A stretch of DNA of 64,000 nt from Neisseriaceae bacterium (GCA_947446595.1 CANFGS010000002.1:27123-91122), one strand, 5' to 3'; shown: positions 8,795 to 19,538, counted from the stretch's first letter. Translations and numbers: made by a program. Notes: a model not told the origin generated them from the sequence alone.

Positions 8795-11700
8795 GATTAA
8801 ATAAACTTATTCATAGACCGATACTTGCAAGTGTTATATCTCTTATAATAGTTATATGTGGGGCAGTTGCGGCGTTTAATCTGCCAGTTAGCCAGTTTCC
8901 TAATATTTCCCCGCCATCAATCTCGATAAGAGCTCAATTCCCAGGCGCAGATGCTGAGACTTCAGCAAGGGTGGTAGCCGCCCAAATTGAAAACCACCTA
9001 AACGGAATGTCAAATCTACTGTATATGGCAACTACAACCTCAGCAACAGGTGGTATCTCGATTAATCTAACATATGAAGTAGGTACTGACTTAAATGATG
9101 CAATTGATGAGGTACTAAACCGAATTTATGCAGCAATGTCATTATTGCCACCCGTAGTTCAGAAACTTGGGGTTACTGCTAGGAAAAGTTCTCCTGATCA
9201 GCTAATGACGGTAGCTTTTTATGCTGATCCGTATCTAGACCCAAAGTTCGTTAGTAACTACCTTCAAAGAACTGTAGAAAATGATTTATTATTATTGCCA
9301 ACAGTAGGTAATATAAGCGTATTTGGTACTGGTGTTTTTGCTATTCGCATTTGGTTAGATCCAAATAAAATGCAATATTACGGGGTTGGGGTTAGTGATA
9401 TACAGTCAGTTATCAAAGACCAAAACCAAGAGTTTGTGATAGGACGAACCAATGCACCTCCTGGTGCTACAGGGGACAAAACACTATCGATAAACCTTAT
9501 GGGTGGTGAAATGTATAGTACCCCAGAACAAGTTGCTAATATTGTACTAAAAAATAATGGTAATCAGATAGTGCGGATTAAAGATGTTGCTCGTGTTGAA
9601 ATGGGAGCTAATGCATATAGCACTATTTCTGAAATTGATTTTAGGGATAAAAGTGGTAAGTTTAAGTTTTATCCTAGTTCAATAATGCAGGTGTATTTAA
9701 TACCGAATGCTAATCAATTAGAAGCTAAAAAACAAATATTAGATAGGCTAAAAGAAGATGAAAAAAGTTTTCCAAACGGACTTTATTACAGAGTAACTAA
9801 TGATAATTCGCGTTTCGTACAAGCATCTGTGCATAATGTAGTTGATACGCTATATATTGCTTTTATACTTGTTGGTATAGTTATTTTGATATTTTTACAA
9901 AATTTAAGAGCTAGTTTAATTGCTGTTTGTAGTATCCCTGTAGCTATAATTGGAACCCTCGCGTTTTTGTATTTATTTGGCTTTAGTATAAATACCTTAA
10001 GTTTATTTGCTCTTGTCTTAGCTATTGGTATTGTTGTAGATGATGCAATTGTAATTATTGAGAATATAGAACGACTAAGAAATCAATATCCTGATAAGAA
10101 ATTAAGTTTTATAATAGAACTCACTCTAAAGGAAGTTATGAGTGCAGTTATTGCAATTGTATTAGTTTTAAGCGTTGTATTTGTGCCTATTATGGCCTTA
10201 GGCGGTGTTAGTGGGATTATGTATCGGCAGTTTGCAGTGACTATAGCTTGTGCTGTAGTATTATCTGGAGTGTCAGCTCTAACTTTTACCCCAGCTTTAA
10301 GTAAACTAATTCTTAAAAACCATGTCAAAAAAATAAAAGTAAATAAATTTGATCGAGCGTTCCAAAAGCTTACTGATTTTTATGTGAAAATAGCAAGTCT
10401 TATGATTGAGTTCCCCAAAACTGCTTGTGCAATTTGGATTTTTATAATTGTGATAACACTTGGTATATTTAAAACCGTATCTACTGATTTTGTGCCACTA
10501 GAAGACCAAGGGGTTATAATGGCAACTATTAACCTTCCTACTAGTTCAAGCTTGGGGGAGACTAAAAATACGATCAATGGTCTAATGGAAAAGCTTACTA
10601 AAAACCCAAATATAGATTCAGTGCTAAGTATTGTTGGTTTGGATTTTCTTGATTCTGGTGGGCAAAAAGCATATGCTGCTTCGTTTTTTATTACGCTTAA
10701 AGAGTGGAGCCTACGTCATGGTAAAAATAGTAGCGCGGATAGTATAATTAAACAAGTAAATAAATTAAGTAAAGGACTAACTGGTATTACTATTAGAGCG
10801 TTTAATCAACCACCGATGCGTGGATTAAGTACTACTGGTGGTGCTGAGTTTTATCTTGAGGATAGGGTGGTTGGTAATCCACATATACTTCAAGGTGTAG
10901 CCGATGATCTAATCAAACGTCTAAAAAAACATAAAGAAATTGCCAATAGCTACCAAACTCTAGACACCAATGTATTACAAATATCGTTATTACCTAATAT
11001 AGCAATGGCAAAATTTTATGGGGTAAATCTACAGGATATTTATAATGCTATGCAAACAATGTATAGTAATAATAATGTTAACTTTGTATATATAATGCAA
11101 GATTTGGCGTGGATAATTATGGAAGCAGATTATCCATTTCGAGCAACAATTGACGGACTTAGAAATGTATATGTTAGTAATAATAAAGGTATCCAAGTGC
11201 CAATTGATAGTTTGGTTAAAGAATCAGAAACTAGAAATGCACCAGTAGTACAAAGGTTTAATGGTTTTATTGCAACAAAAATAACTGTTACGCCAAATAA
11301 AGGTTATACATTAGGAGATGCGATTCAAGTAATTAGTAGTGAATTAGGGACAATCCCCAAAGGCTATGATTATGAGTGGTTTGGCACTAGTTATCAGCTG
11401 AAACAATCGCAAAAAACATCATTTACTGCATTTATTGCGGCATTTGTTATGATTTATCTTGTATTAGCGGCGTTATTTGAAATGTGGCGTTTGCCATTGG
11501 TGGTGCTAATGGGGGTGCCATTTGCATTATTTGGGGCTGGACTAATTCTACTAGTTAGTATGAAGCCCAATGATTTATATTTTCAAATTAGTTTGATTGC
11601 ACTACTTGGTTTATCAGCAAAAAATATTATATTATTAGTAGAGTTTGCTCTACAGCATTTCAATAATGGTTATAGTGCTAAAGATAGTGCACTTCATGCA

Positions 11701-11919
11701 TTGCGGGAACGATTTAGACCTATTGTTATGACATCAGTTACCTTTATTTGTGGGACATTACCGCTAGTATTTGCTACAGGTGCTGGTGCAAATGCACAAC
11801 ACTCTGTAGGTCTAGGTATAATTGGTGGTATAATAGGTTCAGTATTTTTAGCTACACTATTAACTCCAGCTTTTTTTGTTTTAGTTATATCAAAAAAAGG
11901 TCAAGACTTGAAGGAGTGA
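8791..11919 (+). CDS. RND (HAE1/AcrB-like) inner-membrane efflux transporter
   Basis: Full length 1042 aa; VSQFPNISPPSISIRAQFPGADAE, VLAIGIVVDDAIVIIENIER, LIALLGLSAKNIILLVEFA. Confidence 0.95.
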   Translation: MRLNKLIHRPILASVISLIIVICGAVAAFNLPVSQFPNISPPSISIRAQFPGADAETSARVVAAQIENHLNGMSNLLYMATTTSATGGISINLTYEVGTDLNDAIDEVLNRIYAAMSLLPPVVQKLGVTARKSSPDQLMTVAFYADPYLDPKFVSNYLQRTVENDLLLLPTVGNISVFGTGVFAIRIWLDPNKMQYYGVGVSDIQSVIKDQNQEFVIGRTNAPPGATGDKTLSINLMGGEMYSTPEQVANIVLKNNGNQIVRIKDVARVEMGANAYSTISEIDFRDKSGKFKFYPSSIMQVYLIPNANQLEAKKQILDRLKEDEKSFPNGLYYRVTNDNSRFVQASVHNVVDTLYIAFILVGIVILIFLQNLRASLIAVCSIPVAIIGTLAFLYLFGFSINTLSLFALVLAIGIVVDDAIVIIENIERLRNQYPDKKLSFIIELTLKEVMSAVIAIVLVLSVVFVPIMALGGVSGIMYRQFAVTIACAVVLSGVSALTFTPALSKLILKNHVKKIKVNKFDRAFQKLTDFYVKIASLMIEFPKTACAIWIFIIVITLGIFKTVSTDFVPLEDQGVIMATINLPTSSSLGETKNTINGLMEKLTKNPNIDSVLSIVGLDFLDSGGQKAYAASFFITLKEWSLRHGKNSSADSIIKQVNKLSKGLTGITIRAFNQPPMRGLSTTGGAEFYLEDRVVGNPHILQGVADDLIKRLKKHKEIANSYQTLDTNVLQISLLPNIAMAKFYGVNLQDIYNAMQTMYSNNNVNFVYIMQDLAWIIMEADYPFRATIDGLRNVYVSNNKGIQVPIDSLVKESETRNAPVVQRFNGFIATKITVTPNKGYTLGDAIQVISSELGTIPKGYDYEWFGTSYQLKQSQKTSFTAFIAAFVMIYLVLAALFEMWRLPLVVLMGVPFALFGAGLILLVSMKPNDLYFQISLIALLGLSAKNIILLVEFALQHFNNGYSAKDSALHALRERFRPIVMTSVTFICGTLPLVFATGAGANAQHSVGLGIIGGIIGSVFLATLLTPAFFVLVISKKGQDLKE

Positions 11920-11952
11920 TTGTTAATTTTAAGGTGCTAGCTTTGGGGGTAA

Positions 11953-12549
11953 ATGAAAAGAATGAAAAAAATACTATTAGTGATTTTTTGTGTTTTAGGT
12001 TTTAATAGTGCTTTTGCTATATTTTTTGGTCTAAGTAATTATGTTATTGAAAAAAACAATATTAGCAAATATCCAAATGGTATTTACGGGGTATTTATAG
12101 ATTATGAGCTAAGTGGAGCGGTTAAGCAAAACCTTATTAATAATTGCATTATTCAGAAGGATTCTACTTCGGTACAGTCTTTAGAATGTCGCCAAGATAA
12201 AAATGGGGACTTTCTTACTAGTTATTTAAAAATGGAAAATTTGATTAATGTAGATAAAGGTACTAGTTGTGTTTTAAATATCATGTTTTATGACAAATCT
12301 GATTTGTTAATCCAAAAAAGGCAGTTGTCATCTTATAATGGTTGTCAATGGGTACCAATACCCAAAGATACTTCAATTGATGCGGCACGTAAATATATTA
12401 TTAAAATTGAAGGGGTAAGTGTTTCAACTATAGAGTCGTTTGCCACTGAAAGTAAAGCTGTAGTAAATCTCCAGTCGAAGCTCGTACCAAGTAATGTACC
12501 CCAAAAAATTGAATCAAAGGTTACTGAGAGTAAAATTAATTATTTTTAG
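11953..12549 (+). CDS. Hypothetical secreted protein with signal peptide
   Basis: MKRMKKILLVIFCVLGFNSAFA signal-like N-terminus; no recognised domain. Confidence 0.55.
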   Translation: MKRMKKILLVIFCVLGFNSAFAIFFGLSNYVIEKNNISKYPNGIYGVFIDYELSGAVKQNLINNCIIQKDSTSVQSLECRQDKNGDFLTSYLKMENLINVDKGTSCVLNIMFYDKSDLLIQKRQLSSYNGCQWVPIPKDTSIDAARKYIIKIEGVSVSTIESFATESKAVVNLQSKLVPSNVPQKIESKVTESKINYF

Positions 12550-12555
12550 TTGTTA

Positions 12556-12566
12556 TATGTTAAAAT
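12556..12566 (+). promoter_or_regulatory. Extended -10-like promoter element (TATGTTAAAAT)
   Basis: Matches recurring TATGnTAnAAT motif; 37 bp upstream of the 12603 ORF. Confidence 0.4.
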
Positions 12567-12602
12567 CTTATAATGTTAAAAAAAGGTAGGTTATAAAAAT
12601 AA

Positions 12603-13304
12603 ATGCGTAAAACTTTATATAAAGTATTTTTGGTTGTTGCTGTTATAGCAATTCTAGTTTTTTTGGTTCAGTTCTTTCATTTGCGTCAATATTTAGGTGT
12701 TGAGGGTTTTAATAATTATCATAATCAATTAGTATCTTATTCTAACAGTCATACTGGTGTATTTGTTTTTTCTTATATAGTTGCTTATATAGTATTAATT
12801 GCTTGTTGTATTCCTGGTACTATTTTATTTGACCTAATTGCTGGTTTTCTTTTTGGAATAGTTGGTGGTACGGTTTTGGTATTATTTAGCTATCTAGTAG
12901 GTGCTTGTCTTAATTTTATTATTGTACGTTTATTCTTTAGAGGAATGTTAGAACATAAGTTTGATAAATTTAAACGCTTTATTCATGGTGGTGGGCATTA
13001 TGGCTTACTGATAAATCTTATTAGTCTTCGTTTGATTGCTGTAATTCCGTTTTGGATTCTAAATATATTAGCTGCATTATTAAATGTTCGGATGAGTACT
13101 TTTGTTATATCCACTTTAATTGGAATAACCCCAATGTCGATTATATATGTTGTAATTGGTGATGGAGTAAGAGATTCTACTGCTAATGGTCAGATGTTAA
13201 ATGCTGATGTACTAACAAATCCTAAAATTTGGATCCCTCTATTTTGTATGGCAGTGATATTAATGATACCTAATATTGTAAAATTATTTAAAAATAAGAA
13301 GTAG
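12603..13304 (+). CDS. TVP38/TMEM64 (VTT domain, DedA-like) membrane protein
   Basis: CIPGTILFDLIAGFLFGIVGGTVLVLFSYLVGACLNFIIVRLFF and LISLRLIAVIPFWILNILAAL. Confidence 0.85.
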   Translation: MRKTLYKVFLVVAVIAILVFLVQFFHLRQYLGVEGFNNYHNQLVSYSNSHTGVFVFSYIVAYIVLIACCIPGTILFDLIAGFLFGIVGGTVLVLFSYLVGACLNFIIVRLFFRGMLEHKFDKFKRFIHGGGHYGLLINLISLRLIAVIPFWILNILAALLNVRMSTFVISTLIGITPMSIIYVVIGDGVRDSTANGQMLNADVLTNPKIWIPLFCMAVILMIPNIVKLFKNKK

Positions 13305-13556
13305 CCAGATAGTGATGCTTTGGGTAATATAACGGCCGTTGGGTGTTATACCACTTTGGAGTCAGGAGCAAAGCAAATTGGGCTTTTGTATCAAGGAACT
13401 GTAGCAGGGGTTGGAACGTGGACAACACTTACACCACCAGAGGACTTATTTCCTTCTGTAGAAAATACTATTGCTCATAGTACCATGGGTGGCTTGGTAG
13501 TTGGTAACACTACGAATAATTCAGGATCTTCTAAAATATTTCAGGTGATGGTATAA
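13305..13556 (+). pseudogene. Probable 3' remnant of a larger (surface/secreted?) protein gene
   Basis: 78-aa ORF beginning directly at the stop of the upstream gene, no RBS or ATG (TTG only), ends SSKIFQVMV; composition suggests a fragment of a beta-rich repeat protein. Confidence 0.4.
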
Positions 13557-13590
13557 AGATTCCATTTATTGCAACTATACAGTAGGAATT

Positions 13591-14997
13591 ATGCATAACG
13601 AGCCGTATTTCAAAAGTTCTAGTGAACGTATTATTGCATTAGTTATCTCATGTGCGATGTTTATGGAAGCATTAGATACTACGATTATAAATACGGCTAT
13701 TCCAGCAATGTCGCAAAGTCTACATGTTAGCCCAATTGACCTAAAGGTTGCACTGATTAGTTACTTGATTAGTTTGGCGATTTTTATACCAATTAGCGGC
13801 TTTATTGCTGATAAATTTGGTGCGAAGCAAGTCTTTATTTCCTCATTAGTTATTTTTACACTTAGTTCAATTTGGTGTGGCTTTTCTAATAGTATAGCGG
13901 AATTGGTGGTTGCTAGAATCGTGCAGGGGATTGGTGGCTCGATTATGATGCCAGTTGGGCGCTTGATTATACTAAGAACTTTCGGTCGCAAACGTTTGAT
14001 TGTTGCTATGAGTAAGGTAGTAACGATTGGTGTTTTAGGGTCAATGCTAGGACCCGTATTAGGTGGTTTGATTGTGGGTCATTTTTCTTGGTATTGGATA
14101 TTTTGGGTTAATATACCTTTTGGAATATTAACTATTATTGCAGCAATTTATTATTTTGAGCAAACGTCACCAAAAGCGGTACATAAACTTGATATTATAG
14201 GATTCTTATTATTTGGGTCTGGTCTTTCTGGGCTTACATTTGGCTTATCCGCTATGAGTGAAACTGAATTACCCCAGATAGATTCATTAGTTATTATATT
14301 TATGGCAGTTGTATTGTTATTGTCGTATATTGTATATGCAAAAAAAGCCAAAAATCCGGTTATTCAAGTTGGGTTATTTGGCTATCCAACTTTTAAAATT
14401 TCTATGTTGGGTAATGTTTTTGCAAGACTCGGCTTTGGTGGTGTGCCGTTTTTGTTACCTTTACTTTTGCAAATATGCCTTGGTTATAGTTCTCAAATGT
14501 CGGGAGTGTTAATAGCACCAATAGCTTTAGGGGTTGTTTTGTCCAAGCAGTTTAGTATGCCGTTATTAAGATATTTAGGCTTTAGAAAATTGCTTATACT
14601 AAATACCTTATTAGTTGGCTTATCGCTTTGGAGTTGTGTATTGATTAATCAACATACTTCAATTTATATTATAGCTATGATAACTTTTGTTTTTGGATGT
14701 TTATTGTCTTTACAGTTTAGTGCAATGAATGCTTTAGCATATACTGAAATTCCTGAAAGCCATTTAAGTGGTGCCTCAAGTGCAATGAGTACTATGCAGC
14801 AACTAACTCAAAGCTTTGGGGTTGCAGTAAGTGCTATGCTACTTCGGTATCTAGCACCAAACGTGTCGGCTATAAAATATGGCTTGACTATAAGTATATT
14901 TCATACTACCTTTTTGATCTTGGGGTTTATTACTCTCATATCTGTAGTTGTGTTTATGAAACTCAAATCTGATGATGGCAATCAGATGCTTAAATAA
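13591..14997 (+). CDS. MFS transporter, DHA2/EmrB-QacA family
   Basis: MFMEALDTTIINTAIPAM, GFIADKFGAKQVF, RIVQGIGGSIMMPVGR, GPVLGGLIVGHFSWYWIFWVNIPFGI. Confidence 0.92.
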   Translation: MHNEPYFKSSSERIIALVISCAMFMEALDTTIINTAIPAMSQSLHVSPIDLKVALISYLISLAIFIPISGFIADKFGAKQVFISSLVIFTLSSIWCGFSNSIAELVVARIVQGIGGSIMMPVGRLIILRTFGRKRLIVAMSKVVTIGVLGSMLGPVLGGLIVGHFSWYWIFWVNIPFGILTIIAAIYYFEQTSPKAVHKLDIIGFLLFGSGLSGLTFGLSAMSETELPQIDSLVIIFMAVVLLLSYIVYAKKAKNPVIQVGLFGYPTFKISMLGNVFARLGFGGVPFLLPLLLQICLGYSSQMSGVLIAPIALGVVLSKQFSMPLLRYLGFRKLLILNTLLVGLSLWSCVLINQHTSIYIIAMITFVFGCLLSLQFSAMNALAYTEIPESHLSGASSAMSTMQQLTQSFGVAVSAMLLRYLAPNVSAIKYGLTISIFHTTFLILGFITLISVVVFMKLKSDDGNQMLK

Positions 14998-15040
14998 ATT
15001 TAGCAAAAATAAATTCCGCTCTAGCTAATTACTGTTAATT

Positions 15041-15051
15041 TATGCTATAAT
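15041..15051 (+). promoter_or_regulatory. Extended -10 promoter element of rpsF operon (TATGCTATAAT)
   Basis: Identical motif precedes tsaE (20608) and rpsA (35325). Confidence 0.65.
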
Positions 15052-15059
15052 TATGACCT

Positions 15060-15147
15060 TTGGTAAATATCTTACCAATTTTAATAAATAAACCTTTCTC
15101 TTACGTATATAGGTCAGTTTTGATTTATGTACAGCATGAGTAAGAGA
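15060..15147 (+). promoter_or_regulatory. Structured 5' leader of rpsF operon
   Basis: Perfect hairpin TTGGTAA-ATATC-TTACCAA (15060-15078) and long-range stem TCTCTTAC/GTAAGAGA (15097-15104/15140-15147) between promoter and rpsF RBS. Confidence 0.45.
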
Positions 15148-15171
15148 TGCTTTAAACCATAAGGAGTTTGC

Positions 15172-15510
15172 ATGCGTCATTATGAAGTTGTATTTTTGGT
15201 TCATCCGGATCAAAGTGAACAAGTAGGTCAAATGGTTGACCGTTACAAAAAAATCATTGCGGATAACGGTGGTAAAATTCATCGTCTAGAAGATTGTGGT
15301 CGTAGACATTTAGCTTATCCGATTGATAAATTACACAAAGCACATTATGTTCTTATGAACATTGAAGCAGAAAATAAATTAATGGATGAGTTAAGTCATG
15401 CATTCAAATTTAATGATGCTGTGTTACGTAGTTTGGTTACTGTAAGAAAATCTGCTATAACAGAAGCTTCAGTGTTTATGAAAGATGAGAAAGCTAAGTC
15501 TTTAATATAA
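15172..15510 (+). CDS. rpsF: 30S ribosomal protein S6
   Basis: [18 protein letters not shown]; gene order. Confidence 0.97.
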   Translation: MRHYEVVFLVHPDQSEQVGQMVDRYKKIIADNGGKIHRLEDCGRRHLAYPIDKLHKAHYVLMNIEAENKLMDELSHAFKFNDAVLRSLVTVRKSAITEASVFMKDEKAKSLI

Positions 15511-15526
15511 AGAATTAGTTTAGATT

Positions 15527-15808
15527 GTGCACAATAATAAAACAGTACTTAGCGGGAATATAGTTAAACTTTATCCACTAAGGCAAACTCCAGAAGGTCT
15601 TCAAGTTGCCTCTTTTGTTTTGGAACATAGTTCGATGCAAAACGAAGCAAAAATTGATAGAGCGGTTAGATGTCGGATGTTTTGCTTAATAGTTGGTGTA
15701 AGTAGTGAACAATTATCCCATTTAGAAGCTGATTTTATTAGTGTAGAGGGCTTTTTAAGCCAGAACTCTAAGGCACAAATTGTATTAAATGTTACAAAAA
15801 TTTATTGA
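15527..15808 (+). CDS. priB: Primosomal replication protein N (PriB)
   Basis: [31 protein letters not shown]; location between rpsF and rpsR; GTG start. Confidence 0.88.
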   Translation: MHNNKTVLSGNIVKLYPLRQTPEGLQVASFVLEHSSMQNEAKIDRAVRCRMFCLIVGVSSEQLSHLEADFISVEGFLSQNSKAQIVLNVTKIY

Positions 15809-15822
15809 TAAAGGAACATAAA

Positions 15823-16050
15823 ATGTCACGTCAAACAATTAGAAAGAAAAAGTTTTGTCGCTTTTCAGCAGAGAGTTTTTCTGAAATTGATTATAAAGAT
15901 GGCGAATTACTAAAAGGTTATATTACTGAAACAGGTAAAATTATCCCGTCACGTATTACTGGAACTTCAGCTAAATACCAAAGAATGTTAGCTACAGCTA
16001 TTAAGCGCGCTAGATATTTAGCGTTAATTCCATACACAGATCAACACTAA
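15823..16050 (+). CDS. rpsR: 30S ribosomal protein S18
   Basis: [54 protein letters not shown]. Confidence 0.97.
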   Translation: MSRQTIRKKKFCRFSAESFSEIDYKDGELLKGYITETGKIIPSRITGTSAKYQRMLATAIKRARYLALIPYTDQH

Positions 16051-16066
16051 GAAAAGGATAGAAACA

Positions 16067-16519
16067 ATGAAAGTTATTTTATTAGAGAAAGTTGCTAATC
16101 TAGGTAATCTTGGTGATATTACTGAAGTTAAAAATGGTTATGCACGTAATTTTCTTATTCCATTTGCAAAAGCAAAACGTGCTACTGAACAAAATCTTAA
16201 GGATTTTGAACTAAGACGTGCTGATTATGAGAAAAACCAAACTGATATATTAGCAAATGCACAATACCGTCATTCTAAGATTGATGGTCAAGTATTTAGC
16301 CTTAGTGCTAAAGCTGGTGTAGATGGTAAACTATTTGGTTCAGTTACAAGTTTTGATATCGTTACAGTGGTAAATAAAACTGCTGGTGTAGAAATCAAAA
16401 AATCAGAAATTACATTACCAAATGGTCCACTAAAAATTATTGGTGAATTTGATGTAAATGTAATTCTTCATCATGATGTATTAGCTACTATTAAGGTAAA
16501 CGTTACTCCTGAGGCATAA
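16067..16519 (+). CDS. rplI: 50S ribosomal protein L9
   Basis: MKVILLEKVANLGNLGDITEVKNGYARNFLIPFAKA. Confidence 0.98.
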   Translation: MKVILLEKVANLGNLGDITEVKNGYARNFLIPFAKAKRATEQNLKDFELRRADYEKNQTDILANAQYRHSKIDGQVFSLSAKAGVDGKLFGSVTSFDIVTVVNKTAGVEIKKSEITLPNGPLKIIGEFDVNVILHHDVLATIKVNVTPEA

Positions 16520-16542
16520 TAATTGCCTTTCTTACGCTTACT

Positions 16543-16570
16543 AAAAAGCCCACATTCGTGGGCTTTTTTA
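16543..16570. terminator. Bidirectional intrinsic terminator between rplI and convergent PMT gene
   Basis: AAAAAGCCCAC-ATTC-GTGGGCTTTTT. Confidence 0.9.
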
Positions 16571-16581
16571 TAAATTAATCT

Positions 16582-18279
16582 TTAGAAATTCCAACCATTT
16601 AGTAAAAGTAATACTTTGACAGTATAATTTCTTGCTATATCAAGTCCTGATAATACAGGGAAATACATGATAAACAATATAATGGTAAGTGAGATATAAG
16701 CATAAGCAAGATAGTGATATGTCTTATTAGTATTTTCAAAGGCAAGTTTTAGTATATATACAATAGCCAGTATTATAAATGGTGTTACTGGATAAAAATA
16801 GTAAATAAAACTAATTCGGGTAAAAAATGCATATGGTAAATACTGAGCAAAAATCGCTACTAAAATAAACGCGATTATATGGTTAGGTTTAGCAATCCAT
16901 TTATATATTAATATTAATACTGCGGGTATACTTGCCCAATAAATAGCAGGGTTACCCATTAATACAATTGAAGCTGATATTAATCCTGTTGGTGATGGTA
17001 TGGCTTCTTGCCAGTAGGATATTGAGATTGGGGTAATAAGAAGTGGCCAAGTCCACCATTTTGAAGCGTATGGATGGGTGGCATTTTTTAGGCCATTAAC
17101 TTGATAATCATACATATGTTGATATCTATCAATTACAAAACTAAAAATATTATTAGCGTGCATACTATGATAATAAGGTATATAACTTAATATATACACA
17201 CTTAGTGGTATTAGAGTGAAAATTAGTAGTATATATAAGGTTTTAGTTATAATCTGTTTAATAGTAAATTTGGACGCTATAACCTCACAGTAAAATGCCC
17301 AAACAAATATCGCTGGTGCTGAGAATGCTGCGTTTAGTTTGGTTGCTATCCCAAACCCTAGAAAAAGAGCAGATAGATATAAGTATTTAATTGATTGTTT
17401 AAAACCACCACCGCTAAGTCTCTTTGAAACATAACAATATAAGAAATAGTAATTAAGTACAATAAATAGTGTAAGAATTGAATCCAAAAATGCTAAACGG
17501 CTAATAGTATAGTGCATAAACTCCACCATAACCAAAACTGTGGCAATGGTAGCTAACCGTCTATCTTTAAAAATTTTATTAGCAAATATATACATTATGG
17601 GTACTAATAAAATTCCAAATAGATTTGGAATCAAACGCCAAGCAAATGGTGTTATACCTAGCAATATTAATCCAATTGCAATAATTAACATTCCAAGTGG
17701 CGGATGCACATCAACATATGGGGCTACGCCATCTATATATTGTTTTGCTGAACTAACATAATAAATTTCATCAAAAACCGTACTTGAGAGCCATTTATTA
17801 TAAATATTAGTTGGTGGATTATCACTAACTAAACTATCCATATCAGTCCTTGATGGAGCCGCTTCAACTCTAAAATTGGTAAGGTAATTATTATTTTTAT
17901 CAAAAAATGCAAGTTGGCGAATTTCAACTTGTGGAGAATCGATTATAAAAGTCATATTAGTAACGAGCTTCCCATCATCTATATTTAGGTTACTCCATTG
18001 ATAATGGGGAGGGAAGTTATCAATACCTGTATCTTTTAGTGTTGTACTTTGATCATCAGTACTATTATAAACAATATGATATTTACCTGTTGTAAGACCG
18101 TAGTCAATGTTTATCTTATTAACTAGAGTAGGGCTTTCAAAGGTAACTAATAGTTGATCGGTTGTATTTAAACCAATCCAAGAGGCATTATTTAGGTGAA
18201 ATTTGCCGAAATTAATAAAACTAATAATAGCATAAAAAAGTGTCAGAGCTAAGACAATTATGTTATTAGTTTTCATCAA
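16582..18279 (-). CDS. PMT-family (GT39-like) glycosyltransferase, multi-TM
   Basis: YVDVHPPLGMLIIAIGLILLGITPFAWRLIPNLFGILLVPIMYIFANKIFKDRRLA; many TM segments. Confidence 0.85.
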   Translation of the reverse strand: MMKTNNIIVLALTLFYAIISFINFGKFHLNNASWIGLNTTDQLLVTFESPTLVNKINIDYGLTTGKYHIVYNSTDDQSTTLKDTGIDNFPPHYQWSNLNIDDGKLVTNMTFIIDSPQVEIRQLAFFDKNNNYLTNFRVEAAPSRTDMDSLVSDNPPTNIYNKWLSSTVFDEIYYVSSAKQYIDGVAPYVDVHPPLGMLIIAIGLILLGITPFAWRLIPNLFGILLVPIMYIFANKIFKDRRLATIATVLVMVEFMHYTISRLAFLDSILTLFIVLNYYFLYCYVSKRLSGGGFKQSIKYLYLSALFLGFGIATKLNAAFSAPAIFVWAFYCEVIASKFTIKQIITKTLYILLIFTLIPLSVYILSYIPYYHSMHANNIFSFVIDRYQHMYDYQVNGLKNATHPYASKWWTWPLLITPISISYWQEAIPSPTGLISASIVLMGNPAIYWASIPAVLILIYKWIAKPNHIIAFILVAIFAQYLPYAFFTRISFIYYFYPVTPFIILAIVYILKLAFENTNKTYHYLAYAYISLTIILFIMYFPVLSGLDIARNYTVKVLLLLNGWNF

Positions 18280-18287
18280 ACCTCTTT

Positions 18288-19538
18288 TTATTTATTGGTA
18301 AAGTGTTCTGGTTTAAATAATATCCAAAATATTACTCCAGCTAGTATAATTGTGCTACTACCGACTAATATAGGCATGTTAAAGTTTATAACTGCAATAT
18401 ATCCCGATAAAACCGCTGGAATAGCTTGTGCAATTGCCATTATACTTGAATTAATTCCAAGAGATTCAGCGTGAATATTTGCAGGTGTAATCCGAGTAAC
18501 AATACTAGAACTAAAGGCAAAAGTCATGGCATTACAACTAGAGAGAAATGGTGGTATAAAATATAAAAATTCTGGGTGGTTTGCTGGAATAAAATGATAA
18601 ATTAATAAACAAACTCCAGTACCAAACATACTAAAACGTAATATTTTAAAATCAGATACTCTTCCTGATAATCTTCTTACTAGAATTCCTTGAGCAAGGA
18701 ATATCATTATACCAATATATGCAAAATAGTTACCAATATGTCCTTGAGAAAAGCCATATTTGTTAGCCAATGTTATTGCAAAAAAAGTAGTAAAGAAGGT
18801 GAATCCCGCATTAAATAAAAACGTTGATGGCATAATGCTTTTTAAGCCAAATGTCGTAAAAGCTTTGGTTATGTTATTGAATGGACGAGTTATATTAATT
18901 CGTTTGGTTGATATAGTCTTAAGCGTTTCTGGTAGAAATTTTAAAACTGATAACATATTAAGAAAACTTAAAATAGCGGTAAAGTAAAACGGTGTTGCTG
19001 CATTAAACCAAGGTATAAGATTTTGATCAGATAGTTTACCACCGATAAATGGTCCTAAAATAAATCCTAGTCCAAACGCCATTCCAACTAGTCCAAAGTT
19101 TTTAGCTCTTGTTGTAGGTGTGCTAATATCGGCAATAACAGCTTGAGCTACTGAGATATTTCCACCGGTAATACCATCCAATATTCTTGAAATAAATAAA
19201 AGTGGAATGTTTTTAGTGAGAATAGCAATAGCAAATAATATATACGCAAATGAAGTGCCGCATAATGAAATAGCGAGTGTCTTTTTACGACCATAGCGAT
19301 CAGCAATCTGCCCAAGTATTGGAGCAAATAAGAATTGAGCTAATGGAAATGATGCCCCAAGCCATCCAAGCATAATAAATCCAGATGTTATATCCCAACT
19401 ATCTGGGGTTAGTCTAAAAGGTGATGTAGGTAAAATTAACAGCGGAAATACTGGAATAAGTATCCCTACGCCAAGCATATCTATAAATATGGTTAGAAAT
19501 ACGGTCCATAAAATCTTTGGATTTGATTGATTAGAAAT
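18288..19538 (-). CDS. MFS transporter (TetA-like); probable non-canonical ATT start upstream of first ATG (19478)
   Basis: [50 protein letters not shown]; upstream in-frame [18 protein letters not shown] completes TM1. Confidence 0.85.
   Translation of the reverse strand: MSNQSNPKILWTVFLTIFIDMLGVGILIPVFPLLILPTSPFRLTPDSWDITSGFIMLGWLGASFPLAQFLFAPILGQIADRYGRKKTLAISLCGTSFAYILFAIAILTKNIPLLFISRILDGITGGNISVAQAVIADISTPTTRAKNFGLVGMAFGLGFILGPFIGGKLSDQNLIPWFNAATPFYFTAILSFLNMLSVLKFLPETLKTISTKRINITRPFNNITKAFTTFGLKSIMPSTFLFNAGFTFFTTFFAITLANKYGFSQGHIGNYFAYIGIMIFLAQGILVRRLSGRVSDFKILRFSMFGTGVCLLIYHFIPANHPEFLYFIPPFLSSCNAMTFAFSSSIVTRITPANIHAESLGINSSIMAIAQAIPAVLSGYIAVINFNMPILVGSSTIILAGVIFWILFKPEHFTNK

Noticed and set aside
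11748-12005. 85-aa ORF between the RND gene and the next gene
   Set aside because: Mostly an alternative frame of the RND 3' end; Cys/Tyr/Phe-rich translation typical of a shadow ORF.
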